From: DATJGF01 sp035495315 | GTDB lineage: Bacteria > Verrucomicrobiota > Verrucomicrobiia > Limisphaerales > UBA8199 | Direction of reading: 5' to 3' | Length of the DNA stretch: 58,861 bases | Assembly (NCBI GenBank): GCA_035495315.1 | Contig: DATJGF010000078.1 | Span: forward strand, 1-58,861 | Translations under genes and position numbers: made by a program | Notes under the pieces: generated by a model | The model's database searches: none | The model's input: only the letters and a program-made list of their open reading frames with translations | Told to the model about the DNA's origin: nothing | Part shown: piece after piece, positions 45,094 to 54,666 of the stretch | Numbering within the stretch: position 1 is the first letter of the stretch | Layout: each line of letters opens with the position of its first letter

Positions 45094-46298
45094 CCAACAG
45101 CGAGCCTCATGTTCCACGCGTGCTGATGACAGCCGATACGCTCGGGGGCGTGTGGACGTACTCGCTGGAGCTGGCGCGAGCCTTGCAGCCGTATGGAGTG
45201 GAAATCGCTTTGGCGACGATGGGTCGGCGGCTATCGCGCGCACAACGGCAGGAGGCGGCGGCCACTCGCAATCTCACAATTTACGAGAGCACGTACAAGT
45301 TGGAATGGATGAACGAGCCGTGGGAGGATGTGGAACGCGCCGGAGAGTGGTTGCTCGATTTGCAGAGGAAGGTAAGACCGAGTGTTGTGCACTTGAACGG
45401 TTACGTCCATGGCGTGCTGCCGTGGGAGGCGCCGAAAATAGTTGTTGGTCATTCTTGTGTGCTCTCGTGGTGGCGCGCGGTTCACGGAACGAAAGCACCG
45501 CCGGAATGGGATACCTATCGCCGAGCGGTAAGTGCCGGATTAAAGGCGGCTGATGCGGTCGTCACGCCGTCGAGGGCGATGCTGGAATCACTGCGTTATC
45601 ACTACGGGCCACTCAACCTGATAGCGGTAATTCCGAACGGACGCAGTTGCCCACCGTTGCGCCCGCGGCCGAAGGAAAGATTAGTGCTGACAGCCGGTCG
45701 GCTATGGGATGCCGGGAAGAATGTGCAAGCGCTGGCCCAGATTGCGCTTGAGTTACCCTGGCCAGTCTTCTGCGCCGGTCAACTGAAATCCCCCGATAGC
45801 GATGGGCATACCTATCCCCAGGTTTGTTGTTTGGGGCGCCTTTCGCCGGCGCGGCTCTGGCAATGGTATGCGCGAGCGGCAATCTACGCACTGCCGGCTC
45901 GCTATGAACCGTTCGGACTTTCGGTGTTGGGAGCCGCTCTGGCCGGATGCGCGTTGGTACTGGGAGACCTCCCAAGTCTGCGCGAGATTTGGGGCGAGGC
46001 GGCGGTGTACGTTTCGCCAGAGGATCCGCAGGAACTAAAGCACGTATTGAGAGAGCTGATGTCGAGCCCCATATTACTGGCAGAATTGGGATCTCGGGCC
46101 CACTCCGTGGCATCCCAATTTTCACCCGAGCGCATGGCACGCAGTTATATGGCGCTTTATAATCGGCTGACCACAAAGAAGGCTGCGGATGCGCTCAAGT
46201 ATCCCACGTCTGCCGTCGAAGGTGACAAGGCTGAAGAAGCGCGTCACTCACATAAGGAATGTCCGGAGCCGTGCAAGCTGGAGGAGGTCACGATATGA
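45090..46298 (+). CDS. GT4-family glycosyltransferase with altered E-x7-E motif
   Basis: This 402-residue GT-B protein begins PRVLMTADTLGGVWTYSLEL. The donor-binding region has VLTAGRLWDAGKNVQALAQ and RYEPFGLSVLGAALAG. The second glutamate of the usual E-x7-E motif reads Gly (GGA, one base from GAA). GAGGAG precedes the ATG, which overlaps the deleted epimerase stop. A C-terminal tail of about 40 residues (DKAEEARHSHKECPEPCKLEE) is unusual. With the epimerase lost and this motif altered, the cluster may be failing. Confidence 0.88.
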   Translation: MTNSEPHVPRVLMTADTLGGVWTYSLELARALQPYGVEIALATMGRRLSRAQRQEAAATRNLTIYESTYKLEWMNEPWEDVERAGEWLLDLQRKVRPSVVHLNGYVHGVLPWEAPKIVVGHSCVLSWWRAVHGTKAPPEWDTYRRAVSAGLKAADAVVTPSRAMLESLRYHYGPLNLIAVIPNGRSCPPLRPRPKERLVLTAGRLWDAGKNVQALAQIALELPWPVFCAGQLKSPDSDGHTYPQVCCLGRLSPARLWQWYARAAIYALPARYEPFGLSVLGAALAGCALVLGDLPSLREIWGEAAVYVSPEDPQELKHVLRELMSSPILLAELGSRAHSVASQFSPERMARSYMALYNRLTTKKAADALKYPTSAVEGDKAEEARHSHKECPEPCKLEEVTI

Positions 46299-46429
46299 GG
46301 CGGCTGCCACCGCAGGGCACTCGGGCAATGAGCGATGCGGTGAATCGGCGGGTGTTGAGTGAGCACACTTACAAAAAGCGTCACAGGCGAGCAAGTAGTT
46401 GAAAGAGTTAACCCTTGAACCCTCCAAGA

Positions 46430-47683
46430 ATGAAGACCCTTGATGTCAGCGTGAATGGTCGCGCGCGCGCCGAGATTTCGGAACTTACGCTGGAAACGAT
46501 GCACCGGAGCCATGTGATCGAGATTGCCCCTGCCACCAAGCGCAATGGCCACTCGTTTGCGATCGTGACTGACGTGCCCGACCCGGACCCGCTCAACATT
46601 GTCATACTAGGGCTTTCAATAATGTCATCGTGGGGCAACGGGCATGCGACGACTTATCGGGGGTTGATGCGAGAATTAACCGCTCGCGGTCACACGGTGC
46701 TGTTTTTGGAGCGTGAGACGGAGTTTGCGGCTAATCGCGACTTACCCAAGCCACCTTATGGACGCACGGCGTTATACTCGACTTTTAGAGAATTAAAGGA
46801 GCGCTTTGCGAAAGAGATTCGCAAAGCTGACCTGGTCATTGTGGGCTCGTATGTTCAGGAGGGAGCTGCAATCGGCGATTGGGTGACGCGGCAGGCGGCA
46901 GGCGTGACAGCATTTTATGACATCGATACTCCGGCTACGCTGGCGGACCTTGAGCAAGGAGATCTGGATTATCTCTCAAGAGACCTGATCCCGCGTTACG
47001 ACATGTACCTGTCGTTTACCGGCGGACCGATGTTGCGGCGGATCGAGCAGCTCTACGGTTCACGTATGGCTCGGCCGCTTTACGGTTCGGTGGATACGAG
47101 CTTGTACTACCCGGAGGACCGCGATAAAAAATGGGATTTGGGATACATGGGAACCTACAGCGAGGATCGGCAACCTGCCTTGGACGAGCTCTTGTTGCAG
47201 CCGGCATGCAGCTGGAGTCGAGGCCGTTTTGTAGTCGCAGGTCCGCAATACCCCAAATCGATCACCTGGCCAAAAAACGTAAAACGATATACGCATCTCT
47301 CGCCGGACAAACATCGGGCGTTCTACAGCGCTCAAAAATTTACTCTCAACCTTACCAGAGCCGAGATGGCAGAGGCGGGTTACTCACCGAGCGTGCGATT
47401 GTTCGAAGCGGCGGCGTGCGGAACGGCAATCATTAGCGATTTTTGGGAAGGCCTGGATAAATTCTTTGTACCAAATCAGGAAATCCTGATCACTGATTCG
47501 TCTGAAGAGAGTCTTTATTACCTATTGGAAACGACGGAATTGCAGCGACGTCAATTGGGAGAGCGAGCCAGGGCTCGGGTATTGAGCAAGCATACGGCGA
47601 AACACCGCGCACTTGAACTGGAAGATTACGCGCGCGAGCTGCTCAGACGCCCTGCGCTTAGTACCGTGGCGAACGGCTTATGA
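46430..47683 (+). CDS. CgeB-family glycosyltransferase
   Basis: The ATG at 46430 gives 417 residues; the conserved part starts about 45 residues in (LNIVILGLSIMSSWGNGHATTYRG), so a later start is possible. The protein has a DUF3880/Glyco_trans_1_2 layout: ADLVIVGSYVQEGAAIGDWV, then FYDIDTPATLADLEQGD, then TPSVRLFEAAACGTAIISD-like donor residues. CgeB-type proteins add sugars to spore or cell surface glycans. It is a pair with the preceding GT4 gene. Confidence 0.85.
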   Translation: MKTLDVSVNGRARAEISELTLETMHRSHVIEIAPATKRNGHSFAIVTDVPDPDPLNIVILGLSIMSSWGNGHATTYRGLMRELTARGHTVLFLERETEFAANRDLPKPPYGRTALYSTFRELKERFAKEIRKADLVIVGSYVQEGAAIGDWVTRQAAGVTAFYDIDTPATLADLEQGDLDYLSRDLIPRYDMYLSFTGGPMLRRIEQLYGSRMARPLYGSVDTSLYYPEDRDKKWDLGYMGTYSEDRQPALDELLLQPACSWSRGRFVVAGPQYPKSITWPKNVKRYTHLSPDKHRAFYSAQKFTLNLTRAEMAEAGYSPSVRLFEAAACGTAIISDFWEGLDKFFVPNQEILITDSSEESLYYLLETTELQRRQLGERARARVLSKHTAKHRALELEDYARELLRRPALSTVANGL

Positions 47684-48029
47684 AGCTAGTGATCTTTGCA
47701 TTGACGATTAGCAGATCGTGGGGAATGGTCCCGAGCGCGCCGAGCCGGCCACGCCAAACGCATTCGATTTAGCAAGGCTTCTGCTCCCCGTCTAATCCGG
47801 TCTCGCCAAACCCGCGGTCTGATTCGCAACGGCGGCGAATAGAACACCGGCTCAAGGGGTTGGACCTCTTTTTGCTCCGCTTCTAGGCACAAGACGGCAT
47901 GAGCAAACGTCTCATCGCGGGAGCGGTGGCTCTTTGTCCTGAATCAGGACAAGTTGTCGAGTTATGCCCATATCGGTACCGGTCTCCGCGGACGCATTTT
48001 GCGCGTTCCATGCAAGTTGACTGTTGGCC
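47684..48029. other. Gap between glycosyltransferase and response regulator genes
   Basis: About 345 bp. The only frame is a 68-codon minus-strand ORF (47686-47892) without a recognisable domain. There is no clear promoter, terminator or RNA. Confidence 0.4.
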
Positions 48030-48620
48030 ATGAATATCCTCGTTGTTGATGACGATTCACGCCTAAGGTTTCTCCTGGAGACGACCCTGACCAGCATGGG
48101 GCACTCGGTAGTCCTCGCCAACGAGGGTGCACAAGCGTTGGGGATTTTTCACAAGTCCCACGTCCCGTTAGTGATTTCGGACAGGCTGATGCCCGTAATG
48201 GACGGCCTGGAGCTTTGCCGTAACATCCGCAAAGCGCATCGATCCCAATATACCTATTTCATTCTGCTGACGGCCGTGGACGGCAAATCGAGCTACCTGG
48301 ACGGAATGAACGCCGGCGCAGATGACTTCATTACTAAGCCCTTCGATAAGGAGGTCTTAGCAGCGCGTATCGCCGTTGCCGAACGCATCCTCAAACTGCA
48401 AACGGAAGTGAAGACACTCGCCGGGTTGCTCCCCATCTGCGCGCTCTGCAAGAAGGTGCGCGATGACCAGAACTATTGGCATCAAGTGGAATCCTTCATC
48501 GCTCGCCGGACCGACGCAACTTTCACCCATAGCTATTGTCCTGATTGCTTCAAGAAATTGCTGAACGAAATTGAAGCCCAGGCGGAAGCTCCAGAACCAG
48601 GCAAAGTGCAGCCGGCTTAG
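48030..48620 (+). CDS. Response regulator with C-terminal zinc-ribbon-like module
   Basis: The ATG at 48030 gives 196 residues (TTG 6 bp upstream). The receiver domain has DDD acid residues, phosphoacceptor Asp51 in ISDRLMP, Thr81 and Lys103 in ITKPFD. A helix linker leads to LLPICALCKKVRDDQNYW and then FTHSYCPDC: Cys137, Cys140, His167, Cys170 and Cys173 fit a small zinc-binding module found at the ends of PAS and receiver proteins. There is no DNA-binding domain, so it probably acts through protein contact. Confidence 0.88.
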   Translation: MNILVVDDDSRLRFLLETTLTSMGHSVVLANEGAQALGIFHKSHVPLVISDRLMPVMDGLELCRNIRKAHRSQYTYFILLTAVDGKSSYLDGMNAGADDFITKPFDKEVLAARIAVAERILKLQTEVKTLAGLLPICALCKKVRDDQNYWHQVESFIARRTDATFTHSYCPDCFKKLLNEIEAQAEAPEPGKVQPA

Positions 48621-48814
48621 AACCGATAGCTCAATGAATCACGGCCAACCGCCAAGGTGGCTTTCAGTCTTTGTCACCGCGCGTGCCCCTTTTGTCCCGA
48701 TTTTATCAGGCTTCATCACAGGCGACTCGTTTTGGGTGAACGAATCTGGTTTACTGCTCAACGCATGTGGATTGAAAGGCGCGGGCTTCCGCGGTATTAG
48801 AGAGATCGAGTCTT

Positions 48815-50320
48815 GTGTCGGATACGATACCCAACCCGTCGCCAGACCTGGTGCGCCGGCAACGAGGGCAACGCAGGGTGTTGATCTTCATGGCCGGGTG
48901 GACGGTCTTTGTCGTGGTGGCGCTCTGGTGGCTGATGAAAATCGCCGGAGAACAAGATGCTACCTCGTGGGTTTTGCATCCGGGCGACTCGCTCCACCAA
49001 TCGTGGATGGAACGGGTGCGAGACTGGTTCCGGTTGGCGCATTTCAATTTCCAGCGCATTTATCCCTGGGTTCTACTCGGACCTTATGTTGCCTGGCTGG
49101 GCGCTCGTTTTGCACTTGAACGCGAACGGCTCCGGCTGAGCCTGTTGGTCCATTTGGCGGGCTGCGCTGGCTTTATCCTCGCGGCGCGCCTTATCAATGA
49201 ACGGGCCACCAACCACGTCGCGCGCGTCGTTATTATCACCTCCCAAAGCAACATCGACACGCAACCGCAGCCGGGAACCAACATCGTTCACATTGAGATC
49301 GCTAAAGCCTCGTCGGACGTGATGGCCCACGAGGAGTTTACAAGGCGCATGACCGGGGAATTGCCGGGGCTGCCCGGTCCGCCGGATTTTCTCTATCGGC
49401 ATCGAGGCGGGCTGACCAACGCGGAAATGATCAATCAGCCCGCCGAGTCGGACAAAGATTTCCTCTTTTCCAAATTTCCACCCGAACTGCCGAGTCTTCG
49501 GCCGCTGAGCGTCCTGCTGGATCTGCTTGCTTATGGTGCGATCGTCGGGATGGCTCATTCCATTCACTTCTATCGGCGTTACCGTGAGCGGGAGCACCGG
49601 GCAATCCTGCTCGAATCGAGCCTTGCGAAGGCACGGCTTAATGCGCTGCAAACCCAACTACAGCCGCATTTCCTGTTCAACAGTCTCAATGCAATTGCCA
49701 CTTTGCTCCGCCGCGATCCGCGCCTGGCCGAAGCCATGCTAATGTCTCTGAGCGACCTCTTGCGTTTGACTCTCAACCAGTCAAGCAAACAGGAGGTGAC
49801 TCTGCGCGAGGAACTCCAAATCGTGCAAAGCTATCTTGAGATTCAGCAAACTCGTTTTGGCGAGCGGTTGCACTTTGAGCAGGATATTCAGCCCGCTGCC
49901 CTGGATTGCTTCGTGCCGACCCTCTTACTTCAGCCTTTAATTGAAAATGCGATCCGGCACGGTATCGAGCCCGCGGAAAACGCCGGATTGGTGCGGCTAA
50001 CGGCCAGTCGACAGACGAACACGCTGGTCCTGACCATCGAGGACGACGGTGTCGGATTCAGCGAAGCAGCTTTGGGTTCACAAAAGCTTGCGTCGCTACC
50101 GTCGAATTCGAGACAACCGGCCGGGGCAGAAGTCGCGAACCCCGATCTGCAGGCAACCCGGCCCCTAGGATCATCAGTTTCTCAAAATGGAACGGGCATC
50201 GGTCTGGCCAATCTGCGAGCTCGGCTCGAAACGCTGTATGGCGCTGCGCAGAAACTCGAACTGAGGCCTCGGCAGGATAAAGGTGTCATCGTGCGGGTCG
50301 AAATCCCTTGGAGAACCTGA
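48815..50320 (+). CDS. LytS-type membrane sensor histidine kinase
   Basis: This 501-residue protein starts with GTG. Four membrane helices (about 21-41, 81-98, 108-126 and 229-251) flank an external region of about 100 residues (127-225). The kinase core is a His_kinase/LytS domain with LQPHFLFNSLNAIATL (His285), then LLLQPLIENAIRHGIEP (N-box), DDGVGF and GIGLANLRARL in the ATPase part. It pairs with the LytTR regulator encoded downstream and probably responds to an envelope signal. Confidence 0.93.
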   Translation: MSDTIPNPSPDLVRRQRGQRRVLIFMAGWTVFVVVALWWLMKIAGEQDATSWVLHPGDSLHQSWMERVRDWFRLAHFNFQRIYPWVLLGPYVAWLGARFALERERLRLSLLVHLAGCAGFILAARLINERATNHVARVVIITSQSNIDTQPQPGTNIVHIEIAKASSDVMAHEEFTRRMTGELPGLPGPPDFLYRHRGGLTNAEMINQPAESDKDFLFSKFPPELPSLRPLSVLLDLLAYGAIVGMAHSIHFYRRYREREHRAILLESSLAKARLNALQTQLQPHFLFNSLNAIATLLRRDPRLAEAMLMSLSDLLRLTLNQSSKQEVTLREELQIVQSYLEIQQTRFGERLHFEQDIQPAALDCFVPTLLLQPLIENAIRHGIEPAENAGLVRLTASRQTNTLVLTIEDDGVGFSEAALGSQKLASLPSNSRQPAGAEVANPDLQATRPLGSSVSQNGTGIGLANLRARLETLYGAAQKLELRPRQDKGVIVRVEIPWRT

Positions 50321-50460
50321 GCTTAACGGCCTTGTAGTATGAGCATTTCCAGCTTGGCGCAAAGATATCAAGAAACACAGCGACCCTCCATTCTGTGCTA
50401 TTTGTCACACCAGCTCTTCAGGCCTTTTGATTTTCCATTGCGACTAGCCTTACGATTCCC

Positions 50461-51222
50461 ATGAAACTGCGCGCCATTATTGCCGATGACGAACCACTCG
50501 CGCGCGAGCGGGTTCGCTCCCTTTTGGCCGCAGAACCGGATATCGAAGTGATCGCAGAGTGCAGCAACGGCGCACAGGCCGTTAAAGCAACGCAAGAACA
50601 CCGGCCCGACCTGCTTTTCCTGGATGTGCAAATGCCCCGCCTGAATGGGTTCGAAGTGCTGGAGGCACTCACGCCGGAGGAAACTCCCGTGGTCGTTTTC
50701 ACCACTGCCCACGACGAACACGCGATCCGCGCCTTCGAAGTGAATGCGCTTGATTACCTCCTCAAGCCATTCACCGAAGCGCGATTTAGAAAAGCTATCC
50801 AGCGCGCGCGGGAACAGCCTCAGAAAGCCGCCGAGGGCCAACGGAATCCGCAATTGGCGTCCTTGCTCAATCACCTCCACACCAGCACTCCTGGTGGCGG
50901 ACGCATCCTGGTTCGCTCGGCGGAGCGGATTATTTTTCTTAAACCCGACGAGATCGACCACGTTGAAGCCGCGGGCAATTACGTTGTGTTACACGCCGGG
51001 AAGGAACGTCACATCCTGCGTGAGACTACCGCCGCGATGGAAACCCGGCTCGCGCCGGCTGGTTTCATGCGCATCAGCCGTTCGATTATTGTCAACTTGA
51101 ACCGCATCAAAGAAGTCCAGTCCTTCGGACCGGGACAATATTCTGTTCTGCTGAAGCACGGCACCCGGTTGGATATGACCTGCAGCCTGGGCGAATTGCA
51201 GGCGCGCCTTGCTGAAATCTAA
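50461..51222 (+). CDS. LytTR-family response regulator
   Basis: This 253-residue protein has a receiver domain with DDEP and Asp55 in FLDVQMP, then a LytTR DNA-binding domain at about 150-253 (ILVRSAERIIFLKPDEIDHVEA, FMRISRSIIVNLNRIKEV). LytTR proteins bind pairs of short direct repeats near promoters. It follows the LytS-like kinase by 140 bp and is its cognate partner; the secreted protein gene at 51528 is a natural target candidate (inference). Confidence 0.94.
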   Translation: MKLRAIIADDEPLARERVRSLLAAEPDIEVIAECSNGAQAVKATQEHRPDLLFLDVQMPRLNGFEVLEALTPEETPVVVFTTAHDEHAIRAFEVNALDYLLKPFTEARFRKAIQRAREQPQKAAEGQRNPQLASLLNHLHTSTPGGGRILVRSAERIIFLKPDEIDHVEAAGNYVVLHAGKERHILRETTAAMETRLAPAGFMRISRSIIVNLNRIKEVQSFGPGQYSVLLKHGTRLDMTCSLGELQARLAEI

Positions 51223-51527
51223 AACGGCATGTAATCGACAATAGCTGGGACGGTCGCAGCCATTACCGAAGACGATCTGGGGCGTCCCGAGTGAAAGAAA
51301 CCTTCCGCACTGCCCTTGGTTGCCCGGACAGGGCCACCAGGCGGGCAAGGGCCCCTTTGTTAACCGGTGAGATTGGCGAGCGCGGCTTTCGCCGGCGTTT
51401 CTCGCAATGGCTGGGCAGTGGCACGCGTCAAAAAGATCTCAAGAAACATAATTAGCAAGGTTTCGCCTGGGATTACCTAGGAAGGTCCTAGTAGCGATTT
51501 CGCCCCTACAGTTTTCAACATGCTCGG
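51223..51527. promoter_or_regulatory. Leader of the FN3-LamG gene with a perfect palindrome
   Basis: This 305-bp gap has no gene. A perfect palindrome CTAGGA-AGG-TCCTAG (51477-51491) lies 36 bp before the ATG at 51528. It could be an operator. LytTR proteins normally use direct repeats, so a link with the regulator upstream is not obvious. No -10 box is clear. Confidence 0.35.
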
Positions 51528-53642
51528 ATGCCGGTAAAACCAACGCGGACCCTAAAACGAGCTCAAACCGACGCCAAAATCTTCCGACTACTCTGCCTCC
51601 TCGCGGCCTGCTGGCTCCTGGGCATTATGGCCTACGGCGCACGGGCCTCGTCCAGCGTCACCTTGGCCTGGAATCCCAGTGCCGACACCAAGCTGGCTGG
51701 CTACCGCGTTTATAATGGCGTCGCCAGTCACACCTATACAAATGTAACCCAGGTAGGGAATGTGACCAACGCAACGGTGTCCGGCCTGGCGGCTGGGGTC
51801 ACGTATGTTTTTGCCGTAACGGCGTTTGATAGCCTTGGGCTCGAGAGTGCCTTTTCGAGCGAGATCAGTTATACGGTGCCCAACAGTTCGCCGCCCGCCA
51901 TCTCCTTGACCGCCCCAGTGAATGGGACGGGTTATCAGGCGCCAGCGGCGATCAATTGTGCGGCGACTGTGACGCCCAATGGGCACGTCATCACTAAGGT
52001 CCAATTCTACAACAGCTCGACCCTGCTGGCTGAAGTAGCGGCTGCCCCCTATACCTATTCTTGGAATAATGTCAGTGCTGGTAACTACAGTCTGACGGCC
52101 AAGGCAGTCTATGATGCCGGGAGCACGGTTTCCTCCGCGAGTGCAGGAGTGACTGTTACCAACGCAACCACCACCACAACCAACTTGGTCGGCTACTGGA
52201 CTTTCGACACGGCGCAGGTTTCCGGAACGACGGCTATGGATAGCAGCGGCGCAGGCAACGGCGGAACCTTGCAGGGCACCCCACTGCCACCGATCACGCC
52301 GGGGAGAGCGGGCCAAGCCGTAAATCTTACTAATATCAGCCAATCCGTCAGTGTTGCCGACAGCGCTACTCTCAACCTGAGAGGCCCCTTCACCGTTGCG
52401 TCATGGGTCAATTTTTCGACGCTTCCTGGGCCGGGCAAGTATCCCAATGTTGTCGCCAAGCTGACCAGCCCCGCGGGTTACTATGGGTACGGCATGTTTT
52501 GGAATGGCTCTGGTGTGGCGGGGATCATCGGCCCCGGATCCTCAATGTGGTACACTACGTCTCCTTACGTCCCGACCGCCGGCGTCTGGAACCATTACGT
52601 GACCGTCTTTGATGGGACGAATTTACGATTGTATGTCAATGGAACCCAGTACTCGCAAGTAGCCGCCACTGCTCCCGGCTCAACTGCCACGATTCCCATC
52701 AAAATGGGACCCCATTACAGCAACCCGAGCGCTTACGGCGTTATCAACGGAATGCTTGATGACGTCCGCATTTATGGCCGCGCGCTCAGTGCCACAGAGG
52801 TTACCCAATTGTATAGCGCCACCGGATCCGGTTGTACTTATGCCGTTAATCCCATCGCCAATTCTTTCAATTCCAGTGGCGGCGTCGGCAGCATGAATGT
52901 AACTGCTGCTGCGGGGTGCAGTTGGACGGCCTCGAGCGGCGCCACCTGGATCACGATCACCGCGGGCAGCAGCGGCAGCGGCAATGGGACAGTGACCTAT
53001 TCGGTCGCGGCGAACACAACCACCAGCTCGCGCACCGGCACGATGACCATTGCCGGCCAAACGGTCACCATTACCCAAAATGGTGTTTGCAGCTATGCAG
53101 TTTCCCCCGCGAGCGCTTCGTTCGCTGCCAACGGTGGCACTGGGAGTGCCACGGTGACGGCAAGTGCGGGTTGTGTTTGGATTTCGACGAGCAGTGCATC
53201 CTGGATCTCAGTCAATTCTGGAAACGCCGGGAGCGGCAATGGGACCGTCACGTATTCCGTGGCCGCCAACACCGCCGCTATGCAGCGCACGGCCACACTG
53301 ACTATTGCCGGCCAGACCTTAATGGTCAGCCAGGCGGCAGCGCCCGTCGACACAACACCCCCCGTGGTATCACTCACCGCCCCGGCCAGTGGCAGCACCC
53401 TCAGCGGAACCGTCTCGCTTAACGCCTCGGCCTCGGACAATGTCGGCGTAACAAGGGTGGAGTTTTACCGTGATGGGACCCTGTTGGTGGGCACAGCCAC
53501 AGTTGCTCCATACAGCGTTTTGTGCGATACCCGCACTATGCCCAATGGCTCGCATTCTTTCTACGCTAAGGCATACGACGCAGCGGGTAACTCAACCACC
53601 TCAGTGACCAGCCTCGTGACCGTCCGCAATCATAAGAAATAA
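51528..53642 (+). CDS. Secreted FN3/LamG/BACON-like protein
   Basis: This 704-residue protein has a signal peptide (LLCLLAACWLLGIMAYG). It has an FN3 domain at about 45-130 (SVTLAWNPSADTKLAGYRVY), an Ig-like domain at about 133-220, a LamG domain at 225-435 (VGYWTFDTAQ, VASWVNFSTLPG, MLDDVRIYGRALSATEV) and two BACON-like domains (about 440-520 and 530-605; AAGCSWTASSGATWITI, SAGCVWISTSSASWISV). A final Ig-like domain follows. It is probably an extracellular carbohydrate-binding protein. It lies 305 bp downstream of the LytS/LytTR pair. Confidence 0.88.
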   Translation: MPVKPTRTLKRAQTDAKIFRLLCLLAACWLLGIMAYGARASSSVTLAWNPSADTKLAGYRVYNGVASHTYTNVTQVGNVTNATVSGLAAGVTYVFAVTAFDSLGLESAFSSEISYTVPNSSPPAISLTAPVNGTGYQAPAAINCAATVTPNGHVITKVQFYNSSTLLAEVAAAPYTYSWNNVSAGNYSLTAKAVYDAGSTVSSASAGVTVTNATTTTTNLVGYWTFDTAQVSGTTAMDSSGAGNGGTLQGTPLPPITPGRAGQAVNLTNISQSVSVADSATLNLRGPFTVASWVNFSTLPGPGKYPNVVAKLTSPAGYYGYGMFWNGSGVAGIIGPGSSMWYTTSPYVPTAGVWNHYVTVFDGTNLRLYVNGTQYSQVAATAPGSTATIPIKMGPHYSNPSAYGVINGMLDDVRIYGRALSATEVTQLYSATGSGCTYAVNPIANSFNSSGGVGSMNVTAAAGCSWTASSGATWITITAGSSGSGNGTVTYSVAANTTTSSRTGTMTIAGQTVTITQNGVCSYAVSPASASFAANGGTGSATVTASAGCVWISTSSASWISVNSGNAGSGNGTVTYSVAANTAAMQRTATLTIAGQTLMVSQAAAPVDTTPPVVSLTAPASGSTLSGTVSLNASASDNVGVTRVEFYRDGTLLVGTATVAPYSVLCDTRTMPNGSHSFYAKAYDAAGNSTTSVTSLVTVRNHKK

Positions 53643-54013
53643 GCGCCATTGAAAAGTGATCGGCAGAGCGCATCATCTGCCGAAGACCGATGTCTGCGGA
53701 TACTCAGCTGGTGAGATAGTTCGACGGTATGTACCGAGATCGGAGCTGGAATCGGGAAGGCGGAGTATAGGAGGCAAAGGCGGCTGAGGCGGAGATAGCC
53801 TCCGGGGTGAAGGAGGTGGATGGAACCAAAGGGAGCTCGCCCGGGGCTTATCGTCTTCTGACGCGCGTTGAGTTCAATTTACACAATATGACTGGCTGGT
53901 CCCCTTAAATGCCCTGAGTTTCAACTAACACCCGCACCTGGTTGGTTTCATCACCGATTGCAGACCCGACGCCTCGAAGCAGCCGCATCGCGTCAAGGCG
54001 CAACCGCGGCTCA
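53643..54013. other. Gap between convergent genes
   Basis: About 370 bp with no supported gene. A minus-strand frame continues past the nitroreductase stop with a short piece ending LLRGVGSAIGDETNQVRVLVE (53905-54093), but it overlaps the nitroreductase and is probably chance or a remnant. The G-rich stretch near 53760-53820 is low-complexity. Confidence 0.4.
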
Positions 54014-54544
54014 TCACCACTTTTCGAAATGGACGTAATCCCGGTTAAACCGAGTGCGCGGACCTGGTTGTTCGCCGGGATGGCCCAACGCAATGGCCGC
54101 TATCGGCACAACGGTCGCCGGCAACGAAAGTAATTGCTTCAATTGTTTGACTGCGTCCTCGATCGGATGCACGCCGACCCAACAAGCCCCTAACCCTAAC
54201 GCGTGGGCCGCGAGCAACAGATTTTCGATGGCCGCCGAACAATCCTGCAAGAGGAAGCTTAAGTGCCGGTCAAAGGCCGTTTCCAAATCGCCACAAACGA
54301 CAATCGCCGCCGTAGCGGTGACGAGCATCTTGCCGCCGGCCAACGCCCCCGCCAGTTTCGCGAGCATATGGTGATCGCGGATGACGATAAACCGCCACGG
54401 ATCTTTGGTCATCGCGGATGGCGCCGCCATCGCTGCCTCGAGCAGCGCTGTCACGGTGCTGTCGGGGATTTCGCCCGGCGAATAGACACGAATACTGCGC
54501 CGGCCGAATATGAAGTTCAAGTTATCGAAAGTGCTCGCGCTCAT
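54014..54544 (-). CDS. Nitroreductase-family FMN protein
   Basis: This 176-residue protein has the family's N-terminal FGRRSIRVYSPGEI and later SAMTKDPWRFIVIRD, followed by ENLLLAAHALGLGACWVG and a C-terminal LGHPGEQP. This is a compact nitroreductase domain (FMN-dependent NAD(P)H oxidoreductase) with the expected short length. It sits alone near two palindromic elements. The substrate is unknown. Confidence 0.93.
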   Translation of the reverse strand: MSASTFDNLNFIFGRRSIRVYSPGEIPDSTVTALLEAAMAAPSAMTKDPWRFIVIRDHHMLAKLAGALAGGKMLVTATAAIVVCGDLETAFDRHLSFLLQDCSAAIENLLLAAHALGLGACWVGVHPIEDAVKQLKQLLSLPATVVPIAAIALGHPGEQPGPRTRFNRDYVHFEKW

Positions 54545-54666
54545 AATTTAAGCTTGGCGAGAATAGATTGCCACTCTGCCATTTCCAACGGCTATTTTTT
54601 GTGCGGCTGGACAGGCCGATTGGGCAGGCCGGGCTCCGCGAGTGCCCGAACGAGGCCCCCATAAAC

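Noticed and set aside
47686..47892. Arg-rich minus-strand frame after the CgeB gene
   Set aside because: Low-complexity Arg-rich translation in a high-GC gap, with no domain.
24305..53642. PEP-CTERM sorting signals on the secreted proteins
   Set aside because: The C-termini of the large secreted proteins lack a VPEP-like motif followed by a helix and basic end, and no exosortase gene is in the window.
53905..54093. Short minus-strand frame after the nitroreductase
   Set aside because: It overlaps the nitroreductase and has no recognisable domain. It could be a remnant but is not supported.
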